A DNA stretch of 64,000 bases from assembly GCA_049999805.1 (NCBI GenBank), contig JBNGIO010006327.1, positions 388,797-452,796 on the forward strand, written 5' to 3'. Of the stretch, positions 41,933-52,570 are shown in pieces. The notes beneath the pieces are model-generated. The model had not been told where the DNA came from. It saw only the letters and a list, made by a program, of their open reading frames with translations, and ran no database searches. The DNA comes from Folioceros fuciformis. Lineage: Eukaryota; Anthocerotophyta; Anthocerotopsida; Anthocerotales. Numbering within the stretch: position 1 is the first letter of the stretch; each line of letters opens with the position of its first letter. The translations under genes were made by a program, and so were the position numbers.

Positions 41933-44900
41933 CTCATCCTCCCGTACTAGCTCACGCGTTTATCCCTTAAAACGCTTGAGCCTCGTCAGAAGTCCGTGCC
42001 CAGAACTGCGCCCATCAGAGACTCCCTTAGTATCTATCGCACATGCTGCAAGTGTGACTGCTACAGATCTGAGATGGGGCAAATAGAAACAAAGGCAAGA
42101 GAAGCTCATCTTACCTTGAGGTAGGGGGAATGACAGTACGCGTCACCAGCTCCAACCGAACCGGCACTTCCAACCATCCGATTTTCCAGTAGGGAGCATG
42201 CTGCATCAACATTGGCTATTGCACGACAGTGTAGAAGAAGTTGAAAATGGCCTCGTGCAGCTCGGTGAGAAACTCGGAAAGCACGAGGGAAACCTGGACG
42301 ACGAAGCTACCCACCGGGGAGATGGGAAGTGTGGTATACATAAAGTAGGCAAGCTTGGTAGGCATGGAGAGCCACACCCAGGGATTGTCAGCGTTGAGCA
42401 ACGGGGATCTCCATGGCAGCTGATCCATGAACGATCCGAGCAGAGAGATCCCGCATCCGTTAATCAAGCCCCGGCGACCTCACAAGACCCCCGATCAGCA
42501 AACCGTAGGATCTACCACCNNNNNNNNNNNNNNNNNNNNNNNNNNNNNNNNNNNNNNNNNNNNNNNNNNNNNNNNNNNNNNNNNNNNNNNNNNNNNNNNN
42601 NNNNNNNNNNNNNNNNNNNCCTGCGGCACACATTCCCCGACGATCTCCATGGCTGGGCAGCGCCAACACGCGGGCCACGGCAATTCAAACCCAACACCCA
42701 CTCTTCCCCCCGGATCAAGACGTTTGCACGGCTGTCTACCGAAAATTTCAGAAACCAACAACAAATTTAAAACCAAGGTTGAAAAAAAAAAGGCGCTCTC
42801 GCAGTAGGCAGAGTCTGGAAATTGGGCAAACCCGATCCAGACAAACCAGAAACATTTCTCTTCTATGTTTCTTTCTGCACTTCGTTGCGGAATGAAGATC
42901 TACGACCTGCCATGCGCTGGGGGAGTGAGCAATTTTGGGGGGCGTCGGCTGCGGCAGCTCTGGCTCTGGACTGCGGCAAATGACAGACTGGAGAAGCCGC
43001 CAGGCCAGGCCAGGCAGGCGCGGCAAGCGCAGGCTGCACGAAGCGAAAGCTCGAAGATTGGGATCTGTGCGTTTAAGGTGATGGGTGAGGGCAGGAAAGA
43101 GAAGGAAGGGAAGGAGGATGGCGAGCCGACAGCAACAGTCTCCACGTTTTGTTATGGCCGAGATTCGCGAGCCCCAAAACTGGTTTGCAGGCAACGACAC
43201 GTTGCGGCGTCGTGAACTTGTGCCTCCAAATCCGCCGGTGCCTCCAAACCTGCACCATCGATCATGCAACTATTCTAAGTTATCCTGCCCAGTTTAGAAT
43301 GTTGTTCCACCTTCTTGCTGGATATGGTTTGATTAATCATGCTCCAACATGGCTGCCTCACCCCTTGCCTTTCTGCATCGTACAGCGCTTAGCATCCTGC
43401 TTTGGGTTTTGGGTTGATCTGCACACGCCTTATAAGCCTGCCGAGCCCAACACAGATATCCGGTAACACAGCTCCACCATCAGAGCTGCCCATGCACATC
43501 CTGCCTGGAGTGGCATGGCTTCTGTTTCGGATGATGTGCCCTGTGTGTTAACGTCCATCACGCGGCGCTTGACGTGTGTCCGTCCTAAAACCTGATGTCA
43601 GAGGCTTGCCATTTTGCTACCAGCTTTTAAGGAACGGATGTGGTGGGCCACCATGGCTCCTTCCGACGTGCTTCGCTTGATGCTTTTCAGATTCTTCCGC
43701 AATTCTCCGTTGATGAGAGCGTTTGGGGAAGGAACGATCCTATCCCAAGAAACGCAACGCGCGTTGCAAGATCTGGGACCGCCAGATCTGTGACAAGGAA
43801 AGAGGCCGCTCTACAGTGTTTCTACTGCTTTGTAATGCACTTCATCCTAAAGTTCAAGTACCATGGCCAGAATACACTTGGCCACCCAGCTACCTACCAG
43901 CATTGGGGACGACACACACATGGTTAAACCCACTACCTGCAGCCCGGCCTCTCGGATCAAAACTGGGCTAGATGTGCTGTTGTTGCTGTTTCTCTGGCTG
44001 TAGCTGTCAAAACAGGAATGAACTCCGATGCAAGGAGCGATACCTCCAGACTCGTTCCAGCTTCAGACTGGGTGATGCATATCCCGTCAGCAGTCACTTG
44101 CCGGCGATGGATGTGGGTTGGTATGGGTTGCTTCCCAACTGGCCCAATTCTCTACCAGAAATATCCCACAGACGGACAGCTCAGAGTCAGTACCGAAGCC
44201 GAAGTGTTACCAAGTGCGATTGTGTGATGTGGAACACGCTGTTGCCATCGTAACGTTCCGGCATGGGCCACCTACCCTTGCAAGGCGTCAGTGCTCACAG
44301 AGTTGCTGGATACATGAAGATGCTGGTGAACACCATGCCGCTGGCACGCAAGTCGCATGCATCACAATGGCGAAGGGAGGGTCAATAGTGGAGCAAGCAC
44401 AGAACATGACCGGTTACCCTTACGCCTACCCGGCCTGCCCTCTTGAATGCATCTCGCCACCTCGCAATGTACGGCATACCAAAAAAGTACATAGACCGAC
44501 CACCCTTTTTTCTGAAGGGGAGAAACGTCACTGCTTTTGTCATACACTACCCCACCCTGGTTTAAACACTGCTCTGCAAACCACTTCGCGCGGACTATTA
44601 CATACCAAAGAGGAGGGATGCTTTTTTTTTTAATATTCTCTCCAAGGGTATATGGAAGTATATACCCTTATGGTCGCTATCCGTTACTGCCCCATAGGGG
44701 CCAGTGACACTAAAACGTGTTGCCAAACCAAGGGTGTCAGCCTCAACGACCTTTCACAATGCAAACGACACCGAGCGCGGGACTGCGCAGTCCGTTTTGG
44801 CCTTTCCCGAGTTAGGAAAACTGTAGAACACTGTGGCTCACGGCGCCGTTCGACGCGAACGGCGGTATGAAGGAAACTGTGGCCGCAGTTCAGTGTCAGC

Positions 44901-44994
44901 GGGTAGGACGGGCTGGGTCGGCACATGAAACGGGCTAGGTCCAAAGTTGGTGATCTTTGTTAATAAATTAATTATTAATTGATTAACTATATAG
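41933..44994. other. No supported gene; contains a 100-N gap at 42520-42619
   Basis: Upstream of the kinase-U-box gene. One minus-strand frame (42467-42216) encodes a hydrophobic stretch (KLAYFMYTTLPISPVGSFVV, then LTELHEAIFNFFYTVV), which could be a membrane-protein exon cut by the gap, but I cannot place it. ORFs in 42748-44633 overlap in many frames without domains. Confidence 0.4.
42520..42619. other. Assembly gap (100 N)
   Basis: No overlap between flanks seen. Confidence 0.99.
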
Positions 44995-45094
44995 NNNNNN
45001 NNNNNNNNNNNNNNNNNNNNNNNNNNNNNNNNNNNNNNNNNNNNNNNNNNNNNNNNNNNNNNNNNNNNNNNNNNNNNNNNNNNNNNNNNNNNNN
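44995..45094. other. Assembly gap (100 N)
   Basis: Located at the boundary where sequence becomes AT-rich and repeat-laden; the left flank is nearly pure A/T. Confidence 0.99.
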
Positions 45095-45222
45095 GATAAT
45101 GACTTGTCGTCGACTTCTATTTTCATTATAGTTTTCTTATTTGCCATGAGTGGCGTTTTGGCAGAGTTATCATCCAAGAAGCAGAAGAGAGAATGGTCAA
45201 AGTTTCCTTGGCACGTTATGGA

Positions 45223-45456
45223 GAGATATTCACATGTGGCATAGTAATGGAGTTAAGGTGCGAGATGGTCAATGGCGATATTCACATGTGGCATAATAAT
45301 GGAGTTAAGGCATGTGGCATAATAATGGAGTTAAGGTGCGAGATGCTCAATGGCGATATTCACATGTGGCATAGTAATGGAGTTAAGGTGCGGGATACTC
45401 AATGGCGATATTCACATGTGGCATAGTAATGGAGTTAAGGTGCGGGATGCTCAATG
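45223..45456 (+). repeat. Minisatellite, 52-bp unit, about 4.5 copies
   Basis: Units contain GATATTCACATGTGGCAT, AATGGAGTTAAGGTGCG and CTCAATGGC. One unit is shortened (45303-45354 lacks the GATATTCA part). It sits inside, and appears to have expanded from, the 5' part of the Harbinger transposase remnant (FPWHVMERYSHVA-like frame). Confidence 0.93.
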
Positions 45457-45485
45457 GCAATTTGCTTCTAAAATGTGATATACTA

Positions 45486-46254
45486 ACTTTCTGGCATAAC
45501 TTTCTTCAACTCCACCATGCACTTGCTATGGTCCTCCATCAACTTGTTAGGAGGTTGCCACCTCATATTTTTGCAGATATGCATGGCGTAGGAGCTTGAA
45601 CTATGGGTCAATACACCATTATGATTTCAGAGATGTTCAACAATAAGAAAAAGTTATTTTCCAGATTGCTTCATTGGCCTACACGAGGGAACTAGAGCTA
45701 ACAACCTCAAAGTTCAAGCAACTCATAGTACTACCCAATATGGTTGGAGCTACATATGGTTCTCATATCAAGTTGGTAATACAGCCTAATAGGATAGATA
45801 ACCCATTTGCCCTAATAGGATAGATAACCCATTTGCATACTGGTGTCATCATGATATTCACTCTGTTGTACTACAAGGTGTATGTGATGCTAACAAAAAA
45901 TTCATCAATTTATGTTGCATTCATCCTGGTGGAGTTTACGATGCTTAATTCTTAGGGAGAGAAGCATATGGGAGAATATGCTTAATTCTCAGGGAGAGAA
46001 GCATATGGGAGAAGATGAAGACATGCGTTATTTTAAGAGACCATACTTTACATATCAATGATGTTGAAATAACTCAATATCTCTTAGGTGATAGTACTAA
46101 AAACCATTTCAATGGGTCCTTGGAAAGGGGCACAGTGAAAGTGGAGAATGCCTTGTTAAAAAATAATAGGCATATTCTAAAGAATCTTAATTTTCATTTG
46201 AAACATGTCCTATACGTCATCATCGGTTGTTGCGCACTTCATAATTTATTCTAA
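45486..46254 (+). mobile_element. Decayed PIF/Harbinger transposase (DDE nuclease)
   Basis: Fragments in order on the plus strand in shifting frames: LHHALAMVLHQLVRRLPPHI, then LPNMVGATYGSHIKL (first catalytic region, where intact elements have GAIDGTHI, so the key Asp reads as Tyr), then NPFAYWCHHDIHSVVLQGVC then DANKKFINLCCIHPGG, then LLGDS and RGTVKVENALLKNNRHILKN plus VIIGCCALHNLF. These match the HARBI1-type nuclease up to its C-terminus. Frameshifts, a 26-bp tandem duplication (45785-45836) and a 37-bp one (about 45946-46014) show that it is dead. Terminal inverted repeats were not found. Confidence 0.82.
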
Positions 46255-47047
46255 ACAAGTTGGAGAGTTAGAAGCACAACAATATGATGAAGACCATTTC
46301 CACTACACGAAGCTGAGTGTAACAATACTTGGGAAGCTCATGTAGAGCATAGGATGCACAACAGAGCAGTGATGAAACATAATAAGTTGTTTGAGTATTG
46401 GAAAAAGGGCCGGAGATGTTTGAAGTTTTGTGGAAGCAAAGTTGTTTGTAGCATATAGACATACATTTAGAGGCTTCAATATATGCCTTTGAAATTGCTA
46501 TGGAAATTTTCTAATTGAAATTGTTACGAAAATTGTTGCATTGCAACTGAAATAAGAGCACACATAAAACACATGGACCTGCAAGCTACTGCTAGATGCA
46601 CACATTCTTGACTTGCAACATACCACAGAATTCCACTACCTACCAATTAACTTGCCACACCACAAGCACACGTCGAGAACATGCTATATGTTTGAGTGGC
46701 AAGAATTGTGTGCGCTTATGTCTCCTGACGGTACACACTTTCAATAGGTCACCGAAAGGCATGCTACTTTCTTAAAGGGAGTCTTCTTGCCAAGATAGCA
46801 ACCTTCCTACATTGTACGGAGCCTCTTGCCTTCTTGTTAGGCATGCAACCTGCTTGCCTTTTTTGATGGGCAAGCAACCTTGCATGGAGCCTTCCTTCCT
46901 TGTCTAGAGTCTTGCCCTTCTTCCTTCTAAGTCTGTCACATCCTAGCTACCTCTCTTACCACTTCTGCTATGTTCACCAAGGCCTTCTTCAAGCAACCTT
47001 GCAAGCATCGCTACAATTTTCAATTGGTTTTCCATATGCAATTAATC

Positions 47048-47719
47048 TCAACGGAGCTCATGCTGCAACATCAGTTGTTGCATGTGAAGGTGGTTTGCCA
47101 TTTTGGCTGCTTCCATCTTTGCCAAACAATCAGCAAAAGATGATAAGCCTTCTACAATTTCCTTTCCCACTCTTGAAATAGAAGACCTTCTACACTTGAT
47201 TGTTTTGCCTTGTATAGTATTACTCATATTGTCATGTTCTACAGCGCTTGGCATACTTGGGCATTCTGCACGGTGCTCTTCAATTGTTTCTTGAGCTTTG
47301 GAAGTGACGTGATGGGGTGCATGCGGTGAATCACCTTGAGAAGCTTGCTCCAAATCAAATAAGTAAGTTCCACTCTTTACAGCATCTGAAGGTGAGTTAG
47401 CAATACCTTGTGAAGGCTTTGACTTACCAGGATCCAAGGCACCTGGAATCCCTTTCAATTTGGGATATTTGTCACAAAGGTCTGCCATCGCATGGAAGTG
47501 AGGCCATGAGGAATCCGATGCTTCGTGTTGCCTTTTTTTGCTCTTTCTCCTTTCAGTACCGCTTCTTGAGATTTTCCATTTCATCTTGCACTTTTTTGTA
47601 GTCACACCAGGAAGGCCACAATTGTTGCTAACTTCAACAGCTACCTCATTCCAAGGTCTCGTAGTGAGATTACCTTGCTTGAGGTGCACCAAGTGCATCT
47701 CATGATAGACTTCTATCAA
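47048..47719 (-). pseudogene. Harbinger-associated Myb/SANT (trihelix-like) protein, broken
   Basis: PIF/Harbinger elements carry a second gene for a Myb/SANT DNA-binding protein that helps the transposase. Here an open frame of about 223 residues shows CLIEVYHEMHLVHLKQGNL, RPWNEVAVEV, TKKCKMKWK and a C-terminal coiled coil (ADCLAKMEAAKMANHLHMQQ). Upstream the domain continues as RWQPHVE but is cut by an in-frame TGA, and the frame at 47719 begins with TTG, not ATG. It may be the partner of the transposase remnant 0.8 kb away. Confidence 0.7.
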
Positions 47720-48489
47720 ACAGTTGTTGCCTCTTCACTCTACATGAGGTTGCCATCGCACTTTGATTTGGTTATAGCATGGTTCTCCTCTGAGCCTGCA
47801 AGAAGATCATTGTCTTGGTCTTCAAAGGCTTCCCCATCGTCCACAATTGCAAGATGTCCCATGTTCAATCTTGTGAAGTCTTGGAATTCGTTCAGTGCCT
47901 TATCCATGATTGACCGATGAAGTGTTGATTGGCGAGGAGGTGGAGTATGTGGGCTGAGGCTAAGAAAAGGCTAGAGTGCTTGTGGTGAAAGCTAGAAGTT
48001 TTGTTGTGAAGGCTAGAAGAGTCTTCATCCTGGCAAGAGGCGGACACACGAGAGAGTGGTGACCTAAGTTTTATGATTATTAATGTGGGATTGGCATCGT
48101 CCCAAAGAGTGAATCTAGCAATTTCAACACTCCAATGTTTGACTTGCATGATACTGACACTGTGGGCACTAAGGACAACTCTAAGATGCCACCTTCTTTT
48201 CCAAGCTCTCCATTCTTGCAGCAGACACTATCTATATACCATGGCCACTACCAACAATCCCTCCTCCTAGGTATGGGCTATACACTTTATGTTTTTCTAA
48301 GACCCCTCATGTGTGATCCCTTTTCCATGCATGTGATGTAGATTGATGTGAACTTTGTTTTGGCAATGAATCTCAAGAAGAAGATAGGGAGGAATCCCCT
48401 AGTGGAGATAACAAGGAGTTCCTTGACTCTATGCAAGGAAGAAGGGCGAAGAGAAGATGATCTTCTATAGGCCTTGGAAACCAACTAAT

Positions 48490-48724
48490 CAACGGGCTTA
48501 CTTCGTTTGCTCAAAGTTTAGCTGCTATCGAGTTTGCCAAAATGTCAAATCAATTGCAGTGGCAAAGGCTATTGTTGGAACATGAGAGGAAGAACCAGTT
48601 GGAGATGCAGAAGCTCATGTTAAAACATGAGATTAGGAGAGAGCAAATTCAGATGGAGAACCAGGTTCGCATGGTAGAAGCCTTAGTTGCAAGGAGGTCT
48701 CCTAAGAAAGCAAGGGCAGGATAG
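48490..48724 (+). pseudogene. Second Harbinger Myb-protein fragment (C-terminal coiled coil)
   Basis: The frame GLTSFAQSLAAIEFAKMSNQ, LEMQKLMLKHEIRREQIQME, ends at TAG. It parallels the C-terminus of the minus-strand copy (EGLSSFADCLAKMEAAKMAN, LMLQHELR). It lies in opposite orientation to that copy, so two related elements, or an inverted pair, are present. Confidence 0.6.
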
Positions 48725-49845
48725 AGAGAGCCTTAATGAAAAGAACTTGTGTTTCATTTTGAGGTTTGCATGCATGTCTGTGAAAGCCTTCTAATTTCTC
48801 CTTACGAGTATATGCCTATATGTTTCCATTTTGAAGTTTACATGCATGTCTGTCTCTCACAATTTTTACTTATAATTAAATCACTATGCAACCTGCAGGT
48901 GAAACTATGGGACACTATGTTGTGAAAGCCTAATTGCAATCCATTATTGGACTATCGTAGTTTGTGAAAGGGATGTGCACATAACAGCTTGTGATAAGGA
49001 TGAGGCGAGAGTTCATGAGGCTTGATGGTGATTTGCTTATTGAAATTGGTTAGTTTACAACAACCTCACATCACCACAAGGCCAATTTCATTTTATTGGT
49101 TAGTTTACTACAACCTCACATCACCATGAGGCCAATTTCATTTTATTGTTTGGTTTACTACAACCTCACATGACCGCGAGGCCCTCTGCCTCGTGGCCTT
49201 GCCCCTCATGACAACTGAGGCCTTGCGCCATAGGCCCAAACTCAACTCAACTCGAAATTGTTATCAAACTTAAAGCCAACCCTAAATCTTTTCCCCTACC
49301 CTGCACCTCAAATAAGGTTCGGCCATGTCCGCTATGGTTTTCCATTATGAGGAGCAAATGTTTGTGTTAGGTGCCATAGTGGTCATATATGAAGTGTTAA
49401 CAAAAAGTTCTAATAACCTCCCTTTTGTCCTTTCGGGTACGCCATATGTGACTCCTTCTTCCTTAATTTTTGTTGTTTCGATTAGCAATGCGTCGTCTAG
49501 CGTCACTGCCATACTTACTGCGAAGAACGCTTACGCATTAGATACCAAAGTGAACACCCTCTCTTCACCCTTTTTCTTTTCTTATTGAGTGTCTTCGTAT
49601 ATATCCTTGCTGTGAAACAGAAAAGTTTGGTAATTGATCTAAATTAGTCTAGGAAAGTCTGACTTGGTTTCTTTCTATTTAGAAGAGTTTGAAGGGAGGC
49701 ATAAGCAAGGTAGGATTTTGGGCAAGCGCCCATGGTAGGTAGTGAGCAGCAGGTAAAGGGTCTTATGGAATTTTTTTTAGTTCTATTTTGGTAGGCTAGG
49801 ATAAGAAGATACGTAGAGAGGGTACCTATGTGGGGTAGATGGAAG
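48725..49845. other. AT-rich repeat-bearing DNA, no gene
   Basis: Apart from the 50-bp minisatellite I see no supported coding sequence. The frame 49325-49588 is hydrophobic in part but unrecognised. Confidence 0.4.
49034..49186 (+). repeat. Minisatellite, 50-bp unit, about 2.8 copies
   Basis: Unit with GGTTAGTTTACTACAACC, TCACATCACCA, AGGCCAATTTCATTTTATT; starts recur at 49048, 49098 and 49148 (last copy diverged and incomplete). Confidence 0.93.
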
Positions 49846-49849
49846 ATAC

Positions 49850-50035
49850 CTACATAGGTACGGAAGGTAGTTATACGGTACTTAAAGGAATTGGTAGGGA
49901 GCCTACCTCCGGCAATGGGGTAGACAGTCTATCTACGATAATGGGTGGGAATGGTAGGGAACCTACCTACGAGAGAGGGGGTAGGGAACCTACCTACAAG
50001 GGGAACATTAGGGAGCCAATCTACGAAGGGGACAT
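49850..50035 (+). repeat. Short repeat field of GTAGGGA-CCTACCTAC modules
   Basis: Modules such as GGTAGGGAACCTACCTACGA recur with spacers of about 30-40 bp. Each contains GTAGG and CCTAC, so each is partly palindromic. Read in frame they give GREPT, GREPTYERG, GREPTYKGN, REPIYEG within a 76-residue ORF that is probably not a gene. Confidence 0.75.
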
Positions 50036-50439
50036 TCTCATCCTACGTAGGGAAGGGGCCTCAAGTTGAAGAACAAGTGGATCCTTTCCCTATTGAACCT
50101 GTAGGTGGTGGTGAAGGGATGTCCTAAGAGATCCACATAGAGGAAGGTACGGTGGAAGCTCGCGGATCCAAGAGAAGATGGATCTCAATAATAGAGGGGG
50201 GCCCGGTAGCTAAGCTCGCTGACTCTGCCTCCCATCAGGAGCAGTCCTAGCCATTCCTTTTCGAAGGGGGTGTCTAAGAATCTTTTATGGCGGTGCCGAC
50301 AATCCCAATCTTCAGCAGCGCACACTATCTTAGCAATTATTGGTGGGTCTTAGCCTCATGGTAGGTGTGCGTAGTTAAAGTTGGTGGCGCCTAGTGTGAG
50401 AGAAGTGTAGCCCACCACCTACATGTAGGAGAGGGTTCA

Positions 50440-51150
50440 TGTATCGATCTCTCCTATAAGGAGGGGCTACAAAAAAAAATAAACCACAACATTCTACACT
50501 CTTCTCATGGCGAGTTCTCATGCTCAGCAGAGCGTAGGAATCTCGTTGCCGGTTGTGTGCCATCACAGCGCCTGGTTGTGGCTAGAGTGGCAGTGGTCGA
50601 AGTGCTTGGCAGAGGGCTCATATTCTTCCATGGGCACCACTGCAAGTTGCTTTCCTTGTGAATGGTTGTTGTGTTGTTGTGGGTGTGTGGCAATACCTGT
50701 GTGATTGTTGGCTTGAGGGTAGACTCTAGGGACAGACTCCTTGGAAGTTCTCGCGAACAGGCACAAGTACGCAACAATCGGCCCAAGGAAAAACTTGTTG
50801 GTTGTTGGACGTAGGGAGACGAGTAGCTAGATTGTTGGGTTGAGGAAGGTGTTGTAGGGAGCCTCGTGAGGAAAGGGTATATTGAGTGTAAGGAGGTAGA
50901 AATCAATAGAGGGGAGTACGAGGGTCCTTCTAAATGAGAGAATGGTGCCCTCCCACTGTTTGGATGTGTTGCAGGAATGGTAGGTACGTGATTGGGAGTG
51001 TTGACTATCATAGGGGAACAATAGACGTAGCTAACCATGCTCGGAGGGGAGCGATTCCGGGGAAGCCTACAACGACCGTGGGATTGATGTGGCCACGATA
51101 CATGTGAGCGGGTGCCTGGTAGGGGTACCATACCTGCTTGCCCACAATTT
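50440..51150 (+). mobile_element. Probable 3' part of a gypsy-type LTR upstream of a tRNA-Asp primer-binding site
   Basis: A TATA-like CTCCTATAAGGAG at about 50453 precedes roughly 690 bp leading to GCTTGCCCACA and then the primer-binding site. The 38-bp segment GGTAGGGGTACCATACCTGC and neighbours (51108-51145) recurs in diverged form at 51301-51340. LTR borders cannot be fixed, and no gag-pol domain is visible downstream. Confidence 0.45.
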
Positions 51151-51151
51151 T

Positions 51152-51169
51152 TCGCGCCGTTGCCGAGGA
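51152..51169 (+). other. Primer-binding site complementary to tRNA-Asp 3' end
   Basis: TCGCGCCGTTGCCGAGGA differs at two positions from TGGCGCCGTTGCCGGGGA, the complement of the plant tRNA-Asp 3' end used by Athila/Tat-lineage Ty3/gypsy elements. Confidence 0.65.
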
Positions 51170-52300
51170 GCCAACGGTCAGCTAGGGAGGTAATTCATTG
51201 AACCGGAAGCAAGGTTGGGTGGATGTGTGAGCAGAGTGAGTCGAAACGTGAGGACATCAAAACTTGAATTGTGGGAATTCGAAAGAGTATCTATGTAGTG
51301 TAAGCGGGTGTTCGGTAGGGTACCACACCTGCTTGCCCATACTTGCTATTCCAATGGATGCATTGTTCGTTTTCGTGACTAAAGCAAAAAGAACTCTTAT
51401 TCAAAGCATATTATGCACAAAAATAATAATAATTAATCAATATATTTTCTTTACAAATCGCATTCCCTCCTTCTTCCATTTCACTTTATTGTTTAATGCC
51501 TTGCCCCTTCAACCTCCCTAACCCTACCACCATCGAAGAAAAGGCCAATCTCAATAGTTGCAAAGCCTTAATAGTGAGATAAGACCTCAATAAAAAACCA
51601 CATTATAGATAGATGATCTATTATAGCGAGATGGAGAGAAACTCTTGAAGAGAAAAAGGTGATTGAAACTGTGAATGAGTAAGCCTCATCCTTGGCTTAG
51701 GCCAACCTCTCCCTTAGACTAGCTCCTACTTCAATGCAAGCATGCATGATATGGTTGGTGTGCACTAGGAGACTAGGTGCTATTGCCACAAAAATAATTT
51801 TCTTGGCCTAAACATGTTATAGCAAACTAGTTGCTGCAATCTCCTATTTAGTGATTTGACAGAACTAGAGCCATAGACTGAGCCCTTGAGACCCACGTAG
51901 GAGAAAATCCTCTTTTGGCAATGAAGAGCAATAGTAATTGCCTTTCCCAGCCTCCACGTTGGTGCAATGTTGTCCATAGATCCGCCGATGACTAGCTACA
52001 ACGCACTTATAAGTGAAAAAGTGGCAAAATTTGCATCATGTTTTTATTATTCACGAAAGCTTCACCAATCAAGCGGCGACGTTGCTGGCCTTGGCATACA
52101 ATGTGTCTTAGTTCAAGTTTTTTAGTTTGCTTGTATGCAATGTCCCCTTTGGGAAGGGAGGTTCTCTTTTATCTTAGCACCAAATGGGACAAAGTAGGAG
52201 GGTGTGTTGTAGAGAAAGGAAAGGGCTAGAGACTCTTTGTCCTCTAAAAGTGTCCTCAAAAGTAATACTATGCAAGTTTATAGGTCATCATATTTTGAAT

Positions 52301-52570
52301 GTTTGGCAAGGTGCAGGACATAGTCATCATAATTGCCTAAATTTAAACTTGATAACTTTGTCGTGTTAGTTTTTTGGCAAGGTGTACGACATAGCTAAGT
52401 AATTGCCTAAATTTAAACTTGATAGCTTTGCCCTATATCTTTTTGGCAAGGTGCACAACATAGCTAGCCTAATTGCCTAAATTTAAACTTGACAGCTTTG
52501 CTCTATGGTTGTTTTGGCAAGGTGCAAAGTATAGCCAAACTAATTGCATAAATTTAAACTTGACAGCAAT
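52301..52570 (+). repeat. Minisatellite, about 70-bp unit, four copies
   Basis: Each unit has TTTTGGCAAGGTG, then ATAGC, then AATTGCCTAAATTTAAACTT and GA-A/C-AGCTTTG. Starts at 52304, 52375, 52444 and 52515 give spacings of 71, 69 and 71 bp. Confidence 0.95.

Noticed and set aside
42748-44633. Cluster of 60-170 residue ORFs
   Set aside because: Six-frame overlap, no domains, no consistent strand or splice pattern.
50505-51131. 208-residue minus-strand ORF
   Set aside because: Antisense to the LTR-like sequence, Ser/Thr/Pro-rich with no domain; probably chance.
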